A DNA stretch of 20,812 bases from Candidatus Omnitrophota bacterium (GTDB lineage Bacteria; Ratteibacteria; UBA8468; B48-G9; DSTR01). The position numbers and the translations under genes were made by a program. Where the stretch lies: contig JAMWDF010000020.1 of the NCBI GenBank assembly GCA_023818865.1, forward strand, positions 1 to 20,812, read 5' to 3'. Shown here one piece after another: positions 14,875-20,812 of the stretch. Every line of letters begins with the position of its first letter. Position 1 is the first letter of the stretch. A model generated the notes under the pieces. That model was given only the letters and a program-made list of their open reading frames with translations. It did not search any database and was not told the origin of the DNA.

Positions 14875-16012
14875 TATTGAAAAGATTCTTACATTGAAGA
14901 TAGTCAAGGAGGGCTAAAGCCAGTGTTTCCCCGATGGCTTGGCGGACTTCCACATCGCGCAGATTCGCTTCAATATTGGGATTGCAGATAAAACCAATTT
15001 CCGTCAAAATAGAGACCATAGGGGTATACTTTAACACATAGAAATTTCTTGGTTTGGCTCCGCGATCAGGACAGTTAAGTCTCTGGGCCAGTCTTTCCTG
15101 AACATATTCTGCCAGAATGCGACTTTCGTCCACGGCTGAAGTTTCGTTCAAATCCCGCACTATCTGGAGAACAATACTTTCACTCCGAGATTCATCTTCT
15201 TCCCCTTCCCCGTCCGCGGCTGCCGGTAAAACAGTAATCTCTTGTTTATTCCTGGGATAGAAAGTCTCAAAACCGTCGGCGTCAAGTCGGTTCCACCGGG
15301 AGGAATTGGTATGGATGCAAAAAAAGACATCTGCTTTCACTTCCTTAGCCCGCTGAACGCGTTCCTCTAAACTGAGAAAAACGTCCTGTTCCCGACTCAC
15401 AAGAATTTTTATGTTCGGGTATTTCTTGAGTTTCGTTTGTAAGTAATGTCTCATCCTTTTGGCCACATCCAGATTCACATCTTTCTCTTTAAGTCCGAAG
15501 TTTCCCACGGCTCCCAGGTCTTTACCTCCGTGACCCGGGTCAATGAAGATAACAAAAGGTCTAGTATCAAGAGCACTCGGAGCACTAACTGCTTGGACAA
15601 GACTTTCCTTTTTGGCTGTCTCCCGGGGTAATGGAGAAAAACTGGGCATTTCTCCTTCAATCAAGGTAAGGATTCTCTCAAAATCTTGCAGAGGGACCAG
15701 GATTTCTCCTTCTACTTCTCTAGGTGGATTTTCCATTTTATGGGTAGTCCCGGAGACAATTATCAGGGGAGAACCAACCCCAAGAGCGATTTCCTTGCCC
15801 CGGTAGATAAAGAAAACCCTGTCCTGGATGCGACCCCAAGAATCTTGGGCCCCAATGATTTTCAAAACAGAGCGGAGGGAAAGATATTTTTGATTCTGGT
15901 AAAGATAAGTGGATAACCGATGCTCTTTTGCTTTTTCCTGTAGATTTATAGATTGTCCGTTCCCAGTTAGTAGAAAGAGACAAAGAACAAATGCCCAGTC
16001 GCTTGCCCGCAC
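14867..16012 (-). CDS. N-acetylmuramoyl-L-alanine amidase (Amidase_3) with N-terminal stalk domain
   Basis: A 381-residue exported wall hydrolase that cuts the amide bond between MurNAc and L-Ala. Residues 1-20 form a signal peptide (MR followed by WAFVLCLFLL). Residues about 35-115 look like a copper-amine-oxidase-N1 type stalk domain (YLSLRSVLKIIG...LVPLQDFERIL). The catalytic domain starts near 152 with zinc ligands H161 (DPGHGG), E176 and H234 (IHTNS) and the catalytic Glu E338 (TEIGF). An acidic Gly/Glu-rich stretch at about 265-279 sits in a family-variable loop. Start is GTG 16012, because AAGGGGG lies just upstream; an ATG at 16016 is in another frame. It begins 36 bp after the tmRNA 3' end, with no terminator seen between. 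Confidence 0.9.
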   Translation of the reverse strand: MRASDWAFVLCLFLLTGNGQSINLQEKAKEHRLSTYLYQNQKYLSLRSVLKIIGAQDSWGRIQDRVFFIYRGKEIALGVGSPLIIVSGTTHKMENPPREVEGEILVPLQDFERILTLIEGEMPSFSPLPRETAKKESLVQAVSAPSALDTRPFVIFIDPGHGGKDLGAVGNFGLKEKDVNLDVAKRMRHYLQTKLKKYPNIKILVSREQDVFLSLEERVQRAKEVKADVFFCIHTNSSRWNRLDADGFETFYPRNKQEITVLPAAADGEGEEDESRSESIVLQIVRDLNETSAVDESRILAEYVQERLAQRLNCPDRGAKPRNFYVLKYTPMVSILTEIGFICNPNIEANLRDVEVRQAIGETLALALLDYLQCKNLFNNE

Positions 16013-16048
16013 TCATCCCCCTTGATATCCTTTCAACATCTTATTATT

Positions 16049-16399
16049 TGGTGGAGGCGCCGGCTTTGCAGCCGGGTCCAGAAGGCGAGTGGCTAGAGTC
16101 TCTACCTGGATAGTCCTGTGTTTTTTCTTTCTCTGTTTTGGCCCAACAGGACAGGCCTAAACAGAGGCAGCCTTTTTGGTACTTAACAGCCTGGGAAAAG
16201 GCAACCAGACTGTCAGGCCCTCGTTCCGGCTCACTCAACAGTCCTGAGGGCTACGAACTGTTGGTGAGTGGCTGCTCTTAAGCAGCCAGACAGTTTGCCG
16301 TTGTGGCAGTTATTTGTTGTCGGATTTTGACGAGTTCCCGACGAACTCGACAGGCTGCTCTTGCCGCTCATTCCCCCTGTCGACACCTATTTCGCCCCC
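16049..16399 (-). ncRNA. ssrA: Transfer-messenger RNA (tmRNA)
   Basis: A 351-nt tmRNA that rescues stalled ribosomes with SmpB. The 5' GGGGGCG pairs with CGCCUCC before the 3' ACCA, including a G3-U pair, the alanyl-tRNA synthetase identity mark. The 5' segment UAGGUGUCGACAGGGG is typical. All four pseudoknots are visible: PK1 (GAGTTC/GAACTC with loop GTCGG pairing to CCGAC), PK2 (arms ending ACTGTTGAGTG, loop GCCCTC pairing to GAGGGC), PK3 (GCCTTTT pairing to AAAAGGC), and PK4 (CTCTGTTT/AAACAGAG with GTCCTGT pairing to ACAGGAC). P2 pairs AGAG/CTCT, GGC/GCC and GAG/CTC with two mismatches. The T-arm is CCGGC/GCCGG around a 6-nt loop, UGCAAA, instead of the usual 7-nt UUC-type loop. It lies 44 bp after smpB. 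No separate promoter was found. Confidence 0.95.
16278..16307 (-). other. tmRNA proteolysis tag reading frame
   Basis: The resume codon GCC follows AAATAACT, as in many tmRNAs, and the frame reads ATTANCLAA then TAA. The stop lies in the loop of a perfect 7-bp hairpin (GGCTGCT-TAAG-AGCAGCC, 16270-16287), the usual P5 position. The LAA end is the normal degron for ClpXP-type proteases; the internal Cys and Thr residues are unusual. Confidence 0.85.
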
Positions 16400-16443
16400 T
16401 CGTTTTTTTTGGACGCTCTGACCCTCTTTTTTGTTAGTCTTTT

Positions 16444-16887
16444 TCAACCCCGTCTTTTCAGCCTCTGCTCTATCTCTCGCTGAATTTGTCTCTTCCTCAA
16501 AGCTTCCCTCTTATCTCCAGCCGTTTTACCCCTGACCAACGCTAGCTCCACCTTAGCCCGGCCCTGTTCATTAAAATACAATGAAAGTGGGACAATAGTC
16601 AAACCATTCTCTTTCACCTGTTTACTCCACCGTCTAATCTGGCTAGCATGGAGAAGAAGCTTCCTCACTCTTCTGGGCGCTGGTTTCTCCCTGGCCGCTG
16701 GATAAGGAGCAATAAACATTCCGTAGAGAAACATTTCTCCATTTTGCGGTTTGGCATAAGATTCTTTAAGACTAGCGTTACCTTCCCGGAGAGATTTTAC
16801 TTCTGGCCCAAGTAGAACGATACCTGCTTCTAACCGTTCCAAAATTTCATAATCGTGAAATGCCTTTCTGTTTTCTAACTTCTTCAT
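16444..16887 (-). CDS. smpB: SsrA-binding protein SmpB
   Basis: A 147-residue protein that binds the tRNA-like part of tmRNA and brings it to stalled ribosomes. Visible features are NRKAFHDYEI at 6-15, LEAGIVLLGPEVKSLREGNASL at about 19-40, the GLTIVPLSLYFN segment at 95-106, GRAKVELALVRGK at 108-120, and a basic C-terminal tail (REALRKRQIQREIEQRLKRRG) that enters the decoding channel. Length is normal. It is directly followed by ssrA, a pairing known from many bacteria. A consensus TATAAT lies 8 bp before its ATG, so its mRNA may be nearly leaderless. It heads the long minus-strand cluster. Confidence 0.96.
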   Translation of the reverse strand: MKKLENRKAFHDYEILERLEAGIVLLGPEVKSLREGNASLKESYAKPQNGEMFLYGMFIAPYPAAREKPAPRRVRKLLLHASQIRRWSKQVKENGLTIVPLSLYFNEQGRAKVELALVRGKTAGDKREALRKRQIQREIEQRLKRRG

Positions 16888-16895
16888 TAACCTTT

Positions 16896-16901
16896 ATTAT
16901 A
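16896..16901 (-). promoter_or_regulatory. -10 box of the smpB promoter, near-leaderless
   Basis: A perfect TATAAT on the minus strand, followed by AAAGGTTA and the smpB ATG (8 bp). A start 6-8 bp downstream of the -10 leaves 0-2 nt of leader. No good -35 is seen; the -35 position is occupied by a 12-bp dyad. Confidence 0.6.
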
Positions 16902-16917
16902 CCATAGAAGGGCTTCC

Positions 16918-16929
16918 GGCTCTTGAGCC
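16918..16929. repeat. Dyad GGCTC-N2-GAGCC at the smpB -35 position
   Basis: Perfect 5-bp arms around 2 bp, centred about where the -35 box of the smpB promoter should be. It could be an operator for a dimeric regulator in place of a -35 element. A dyad of this size can arise by chance. Confidence 0.25.
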
Positions 16930-17065
16930 TAAACTTTTTAGCCAATCGGTCCCAGTCATTATTATTTTATTCCCAATTTTCCAGAAACCTGTTTCTCTTC
17001 AAATCTTAACCCAGACCTTGGTCAGACAAAGCATCCCGGTTTTATCTTTCTTCTCTCTGGGCTTG

Positions 17066-17094
17066 TTGACATTGTGGGGGAAGAGAGTTAACCT
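17066..17094 (+). promoter_or_regulatory. Possible promoter of the oxidoreductase/pgi unit
   Basis: TTGACA (17066-17071) is a perfect -35. After 17 bp the -10 is only TAACCT (3 of 6). The leader would be about 70 nt, ending with an AGGAG ribosome-binding site before ATG 17169. The rest of the 281-bp divergent gap (16888-17168) shows no gene. Confidence 0.35.
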
Positions 17095-17168
17095 ATTAGC
17101 CGCATAGACTTAGATTTCCATTTCTTCTGGATTAGACAATAGTTCTACATTTATAGGAGAGGCTCTTA

Positions 17169-18497
17169 ATGAGAAAGCGTTACGTCCAGGTGGGCATCGG
17201 GGGAAGAAGTTACCTTTATTCTGAGGCAATCGTTGGTCCTTATTCTCAGTACGCAACACTTGTAGGCATCTGTGACACCAACCCCGGTCGGATGGAGTTA
17301 AGAAATGAAAGGCTGAGGAACCAGACTGACTCAGTCAGGAATTTTGATATTCCTATGTATCTGGCCCAGGACTTTGACCGGATGTTAAAAGAACAAGAAC
17401 CCGACACGGTAATTGTCACCAGCATGGATTGTACTCATCATGAGTATATCTGCCGGGCAATGGAAGCCGGCTGCGATGTCATTACTGAAAAACCGCTGAC
17501 CATTGACGCAGAAAAATGCCAAAGCATCATTGACACAGTGCGGCGTACGGGCCGCCAGTTGAGAGTAACTTTCAATTACCGGTACTCCCCGGCGCGCAGC
17601 TTGGTAAAACAAATTCTCCAAGCAGGCACCATCGGAAAAATTCTTTCGGTTGATTTCTTCTGGAACTTGAATACGAGCCACGGAGCAGACTACTTCCGCC
17701 GGTGGCACCGATACAAGAAAAATAGTGGGGGGCTTTTGGTGCACAAAGCCACCCACCATTTTGACCTGGTTAACTGGTGGTTGAGTGCCATTCCGGAAGA
17801 GGTGTACTGCCGTGGGGCAAGGGTCTTTTACCGGCCGGAGCAGGCAGAACGATATGGTTTATCTCGCCGCACTGAACGTTGTCTGACCTGCGGGGATACC
17901 GACCGTTGCAAATTTTTCCTTGACTTAAAGGCTTATCCGGACCTTAAAAGGCTGTATCTTGACCAGGAAAAATACGATTTTTATTATCGGGACCGCTGCG
18001 TTTTTGCTTCAGACATAGACATTGAGGATACTATGAATGCAGTGGTAAGTTACAACACCGGCGCTATTCTCTCATATGCGCTGAATGCTTTTACTCCCTG
18101 GGAAGGATACGCTATTAGTTTCAATGGCACTGGCGGCCGTTTAGAGCACACCTGCGTAGAGTCAGTATACATTAGCGGTGATGGAACTGAACCGGGAGAG
18201 ATGTTGAAAAAGGGCACCAGTATTACTGTTCATCCCCATTTCAATCAATCCTATAGCGTCCCAATCCCGGAGGCAAAAGGTGGCCATGGGGGGGGAGATC
18301 AAATCTTGCTTGACGACCTATTTTTGCCAGGGCGACCGGTTGACCCTCTAAAAAGAGCGGCTGGATTAGGGGCTGGGGCCTGTTCCATTCTGGTCGGGGT
18401 AGCGGCTAACCAGTCTATCAAAACAGGCAAATCAATCAGAATCAGAGACCTTGTCAGTGAAATTCCAGACCCAGAATACCCGGAAATGAAGGATTGA
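17169..18497 (+). CDS. Gfo/Idh/MocA-family oxidoreductase
   Basis: A 442-residue NAD(P)-dependent sugar-type dehydrogenase. The N-terminal Rossmann fold starts VGIGGRS at 8-14 and has CDTNP near 35-39. EKP at 107-109 is the family motif that contacts cofactor and substrate, and HKATHHFD at 192-199 is the active-site region with K193 and H196/H197. Four cysteines, C238, C241, C247 (CLTCGDTDRC) and C277 (RDRC), could hold a metal ion, a feature of one subgroup. The C-terminal part from about 285 is the beta-sheet substrate domain (IEDTMNAVVSYNTGA). No signal peptide, so cytoplasmic. ATG 17169 has TAGGAG about 9 nt upstream. pgi starts 23 bp later, suggesting sugar conversion. The substrate (myo-inositol, amino sugar or other) cannot be read from the sequence. 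Confidence 0.85.
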   Translation: MRKRYVQVGIGGRSYLYSEAIVGPYSQYATLVGICDTNPGRMELRNERLRNQTDSVRNFDIPMYLAQDFDRMLKEQEPDTVIVTSMDCTHHEYICRAMEAGCDVITEKPLTIDAEKCQSIIDTVRRTGRQLRVTFNYRYSPARSLVKQILQAGTIGKILSVDFFWNLNTSHGADYFRRWHRYKKNSGGLLVHKATHHFDLVNWWLSAIPEEVYCRGARVFYRPEQAERYGLSRRTERCLTCGDTDRCKFFLDLKAYPDLKRLYLDQEKYDFYYRDRCVFASDIDIEDTMNAVVSYNTGAILSYALNAFTPWEGYAISFNGTGGRLEHTCVESVYISGDGTEPGEMLKKGTSITVHPHFNQSYSVPIPEAKGGHGGGDQILLDDLFLPGRPVDPLKRAAGLGAGACSILVGVAANQSIKTGKSIRIRDLVSEIPDPEYPEMKD

Positions 18498-18520
18498 CCG
18501 GGGCGAGCCAGGGGAAGAGC

Positions 18521-19996
18521 ATGACAGAACAAGAGCCGGTGCGTTTTGACTTCAACGGAATGATGGACTTTAATATTGGCCCCAGACACGGTCTCACAGT
18601 TGCCCAGTTAGAAAAAATTGCTCCTCAAGCAAGAAACTGCCAGCAACATTTCCAGAAACTGTTAACTCGGTTTGAGGACAGGGTTAGCCTTAACCTGGAA
18701 TGGACACAACTACCCTTTCAATCGGAAGAACACCTAAGAGTAGTTTCTTCTTTGGGGGAAAAGGTACGAAAACGTTTTGAGAATGTTGTTTTTTTGGGAA
18801 TAGGTGGCTCCTATTTAGGATTGAAAGCCGCTCAGGAAGCTCTGTGTCCACCGTATTGGAACGAATTTCATCAGGTGAGGGAAAAACGACCCAGAGTTTA
18901 TTTTGAGGGGAACAATCTTGACCCAACCACCTTGAAGGTAATCCTCGCCAATCTTAACCCGGAGAAAACGTTCGTCACTGTGGTCTCAAAATCAGGCGAA
19001 ACACTGGAAACAAGGGCTGCCCTGGCTGTCTTTCTCCGGTGGCTCCAGACCAAATTAGGCCGGAGGTGGCAGGAGCATATCTTGGTGATTACTGACCCAG
19101 AAAACGGATGGTTGCGAAAGCTTGTCCAGGAGAGCCAGCAAGGAAATCGGGGAATACTTAGCCTTCCAGTGCTTCCTGGAGTTGGCGGTCGCTTTTCAGA
19201 ATTAAACATCGGTCTTTTCCATCTTGCTTTAATTGGCATTAACCCGAAGGAGGTGCTTGGGGGCGCTCAGGTGATGGCGAAAAGATGCCTGTCAGCATCT
19301 CTATGGAAAAACCCGGCTCTGTTTTATGCTGTTTCTCATTTTCTCCTAGCCAGGAAAAGAAAATCCATAGCGGTGGTAATGCCCTTTGCTGAGGGTTTAC
19401 GTTCCACGGCTGACTGGTACGCTCAGTTGTTAGCGGAGAGTCTGGGAAAGAAAAGTAGAAGTAAAATCGTTGTAGGCAAAGATGGAGCCAAACAATGGCA
19501 GGTAGAAAAAGGACGACTGGCTCCTAACGGCAGAACTCCTGTGGCTTGCCGGGGGACCAACGATTTACATTCCTTACATCAGAACAACATTGAAGGCCGG
19601 CCGGATAAAGTAGTAACCTTAATCCAGGTGAAAAAGTTTCCCACGGAAATAAGCGTTCCCCAAGGGACCGGACTCCCTCTTGCACAGACTTATACTAAAC
19701 TTTTGAACCTGGCGGCCCAGGCAACCGAATGGGCTCTAATCCAGGCTCAGCAACCGACCTGTACTATAACCTTACCAGAACTCTGTCCTTTTTATTGGGG
19801 AGGGTTAATCTATTTCTGGCAGATGACCACAGCCCTAGAAGCTCAGCTTCTATCTATCAACGCTTTTGATCAACCAGGAGTGGAAAGTTATAAGAAGTAT
19901 CTTAAGGTAAAATTGACCCCGGAATCACTCTGCCAGGCTGACCGTGACACAGTAGAAACAAAGTCTGTCCGCCGAAAAAGAAAATTCGTGCTGTAA
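18521..19996 (+). CDS. pgi: Glucose-6-phosphate isomerase
   Basis: The 491-residue enzyme interconverts glucose 6-phosphate and fructose 6-phosphate, linking glycolysis to sugar-nucleotide synthesis. Visible are the phosphate loop IGGSYLG at 94-100, SKSGET at 156-161, GGRFSELN near 222-229, E291 in PFAEGLRSTADWYAQLLAESLGK, H353 in LHSLHQNNIEG, and FDQPGVESYK with K458. These are the three catalytic or binding residues of the family. GGRFSEL replaces the more common GGRFSVLS. The frame continues upstream to TTG 18494, overlapping the oxidoreductase, but ATG 18521 has AGGGGA 5-8 nt upstream and is preferred. It is the second gene of the plus-strand unit. The exporter gene follows 57 bp later. 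Confidence 0.93.
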   Translation: MTEQEPVRFDFNGMMDFNIGPRHGLTVAQLEKIAPQARNCQQHFQKLLTRFEDRVSLNLEWTQLPFQSEEHLRVVSSLGEKVRKRFENVVFLGIGGSYLGLKAAQEALCPPYWNEFHQVREKRPRVYFEGNNLDPTTLKVILANLNPEKTFVTVVSKSGETLETRAALAVFLRWLQTKLGRRWQEHILVITDPENGWLRKLVQESQQGNRGILSLPVLPGVGGRFSELNIGLFHLALIGINPKEVLGGAQVMAKRCLSASLWKNPALFYAVSHFLLARKRKSIAVVMPFAEGLRSTADWYAQLLAESLGKKSRSKIVVGKDGAKQWQVEKGRLAPNGRTPVACRGTNDLHSLHQNNIEGRPDKVVTLIQVKKFPTEISVPQGTGLPLAQTYTKLLNLAAQATEWALIQAQQPTCTITLPELCPFYWGGLIYFWQMTTALEAQLLSINAFDQPGVESYKKYLKVKLTPESLCQADRDTVETKSVRRKRKFVL

Positions 19997-20053
19997 GACT
20001 ATTTCTGCCTGGTAAGTTTTTGTTGTACTATATAGAAAAAGGACAGTTTGAAA

Positions 20054-20812
20054 ATGGAGTCAAGGTTGGAAATAGGTTTGACGCCGAAGAAGATAGCTTT
20101 ACTGGGAATATTTTTTCTAACCTCCCTTCTCTTGAGCGCAGGAATTTTTCCCGGACAAGAGAATCTGGAGCAATTCGGACAACGCTTTTTTGCCGAGTAT
20201 GCGCGCGTGCCGCGACCGACAGAAATGCCAGTAACTGACCGGTATGTTCTTGGTCCTTCTGATACCTTGGTCGTCCATATCTGGGGATTGGTCGAAGAAA
20301 CTCATGAATTGGTTCTGGACAACGATGGTGGTGTTTTCATCCCCCGGGTTGGTCGGCTCTTGCTTGGAGGTAAATCTTTGGCTGAAGCCCGGGCTCTGGT
20401 TGAAGAACGCCTTTACGCCAAGTATAAAGGGATTAAAGTTTCTGTAACTGCTGGTAAAGTCCGAACGATGCCAGTCTACATTCTGGGAGAGGTACGCAAA
20501 CCTGGAACATATGAAATCTCTCCCCAGTTTGACATCCTTGATGTCCTGGCGTTGGCTGGTGGACCCAATGAACGAGGTAGCCTCCGGTCAATCAAATTAG
20601 TGCGCAAGCAGGAATCTGACCGAATTATTGACCTTTACCCCTTCCTTCTGGAGGGTAAGAAGCCAGGAGAATTAGAATTCCGACAAGGCGATACCATTTT
20701 TGTCCCTCTGGCTGAAAGACTGGCGGGTGTCGCCGGAGCAGTGCGTCGGCCAGGCATTTACGAATTGAAAGACGAGAAAAATCTCAGCCAGTTAATTGCT
20801 TTAGCAGGCGGA
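20054..20812 (+). CDS. Polysaccharide export protein (Wza/Poly_export type with SLBB domains), N-terminal part
   Basis: The frame is open for 253 codons from ATG 20054 to the window edge, so the C-terminus is missing. Residues about 10-33 (KK followed by IALLGIFFLTSLLLSAG) are a signal peptide or membrane anchor. Residues 62-134 match the Poly_export domain (YVLGPSDTLVVHIWG, IPRVGRLLLGGKSLAEAR, VTAGKVR). From about 139 follows a SLBB repeat (VYILGEVRKPGTYEI), and a second begins near 226 (VAGAVRRPGIYELK). Wza-type proteins form the outer-membrane channel for capsule or exopolysaccharide. No lipobox Cys is present at the expected cleavage site, unlike E. coli Wza, so it may not be a lipoprotein. 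AAGGA lies about 10 nt before the ATG. A tandem-SLBB exporter of the longer class is expected. Confidence 0.92.
   Translation, partial: MESRLEIGLTPKKIALLGIFFLTSLLLSAGIFPGQENLEQFGQRFFAEYARVPRPTEMPVTDRYVLGPSDTLVVHIWGLVEETHELVLDNDGGVFIPRVGRLLLGGKSLAEARALVEERLYAKYKGIKVSVTAGKVRTMPVYILGEVRKPGTYEISPQFDILDVLALAGGPNERGSLRSIKLVRKQESDRIIDLYPFLLEGKKPGELEFRQGDTIFVPLAERLAGVAGAVRRPGIYELKDEKNLSQLIALAGG

Noticed and set aside
15738..16016. Minus-strand frame of 92 codons starting at ATG 16016
   Set aside because: The amidase frame from GTG 16012 carries the signal peptide and stalk domain; the ATG frame is a shadow with no features.
16044..16238. Minus-strand open frame of 64 codons between the amidase and smpB
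   Set aside because: It lies inside the tmRNA, whose pairing explains the sequence. It has no ribosome-binding site and no recognisable product.
20020..20238. Plus-strand open frame of 72 codons after pgi
   Set aside because: It is out of frame with the polysaccharide exporter starting at 20054, which has a signal peptide, Poly_export and SLBB motifs.
1..20812. CRISPR array, transposon, prophage or tRNA genes
   Set aside because: No direct-repeat array, transposase motif, terminal inverted repeats or cloverleaf other than the tmRNA tRNA-like domain was seen on reading. A tRNA or IS search by computer was not possible.

Overview
The window looks like chromosomal DNA from an uncultivated, probably Gram-negative (diderm) bacterium. 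It is a dense run of housekeeping genes with very short gaps and many 4-14 bp overlaps. It carries no phage, transposon, CRISPR array or plasmid functions. The right-edge gene is a Wza-type outer-membrane polysaccharide export protein, which suggests an outer membrane. The PurL resembles the PurSL type known from Desulfobacterota, planctomycetes and candidate phyla such as Omnitrophota or WOR-3. The acetylglutamate kinase and the prepilin look similar in origin. No 16S rRNA is present, so the phylum is an inference.

Layout: Left edge, minus strand: an AlaC-type alanine aminotransferase followed by the start of a radical-SAM protein of the anaerobic sulfatase-maturase type. Divergent from it on the plus strand are two tandem sugar-nucleotide epimerases (UDP-glucuronate 4-epimerase type and GalE type). 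Converging on these from the right is a two-gene unit: a membrane-anchored HEAT-repeat protein and a prepilin-like protein with a perfect EF-hand loop.

From about 5.05 to 16.9 kb every gene is on the minus strand. In transcription order they are smpB, ssrA (tmRNA), an N-acetylmuramoyl-L-alanine amidase, murI, queD, purC, a tandem PurS, purL, purQ, argB, argD, argF and an M24 aminopeptidase. This joins ribosome rescue, wall metabolism, the queuosine/pterin branch, the FGAM and SAICAR synthesis steps of the purine pathway, and three steps of arginine synthesis. The tmRNA was found by folding: its acceptor stem, all four pseudoknots and a tag ORF can be traced by base pairing.

From 17.1 kb the plus strand holds a Gfo/Idh/MocA oxidoreductase, phosphoglucose isomerase and the start of the polysaccharide exporter, which look like a sugar and exopolysaccharide module.

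The most interesting points are: (1) promoters at smpB, the HEAT gene and alaC with exactly 8 bp between the -10 box and ATG, implying leaderless or nearly leaderless mRNAs; (2) a PurSL-type FGAM synthase split into a stand-alone two-domain PurS and a PurL; (3) a tmRNA with a non-canonical T-loop and a cysteine-containing tag; (4) the HEAT-repeat/EF-hand prepilin pair. No clearly new defence or mobile system is visible.
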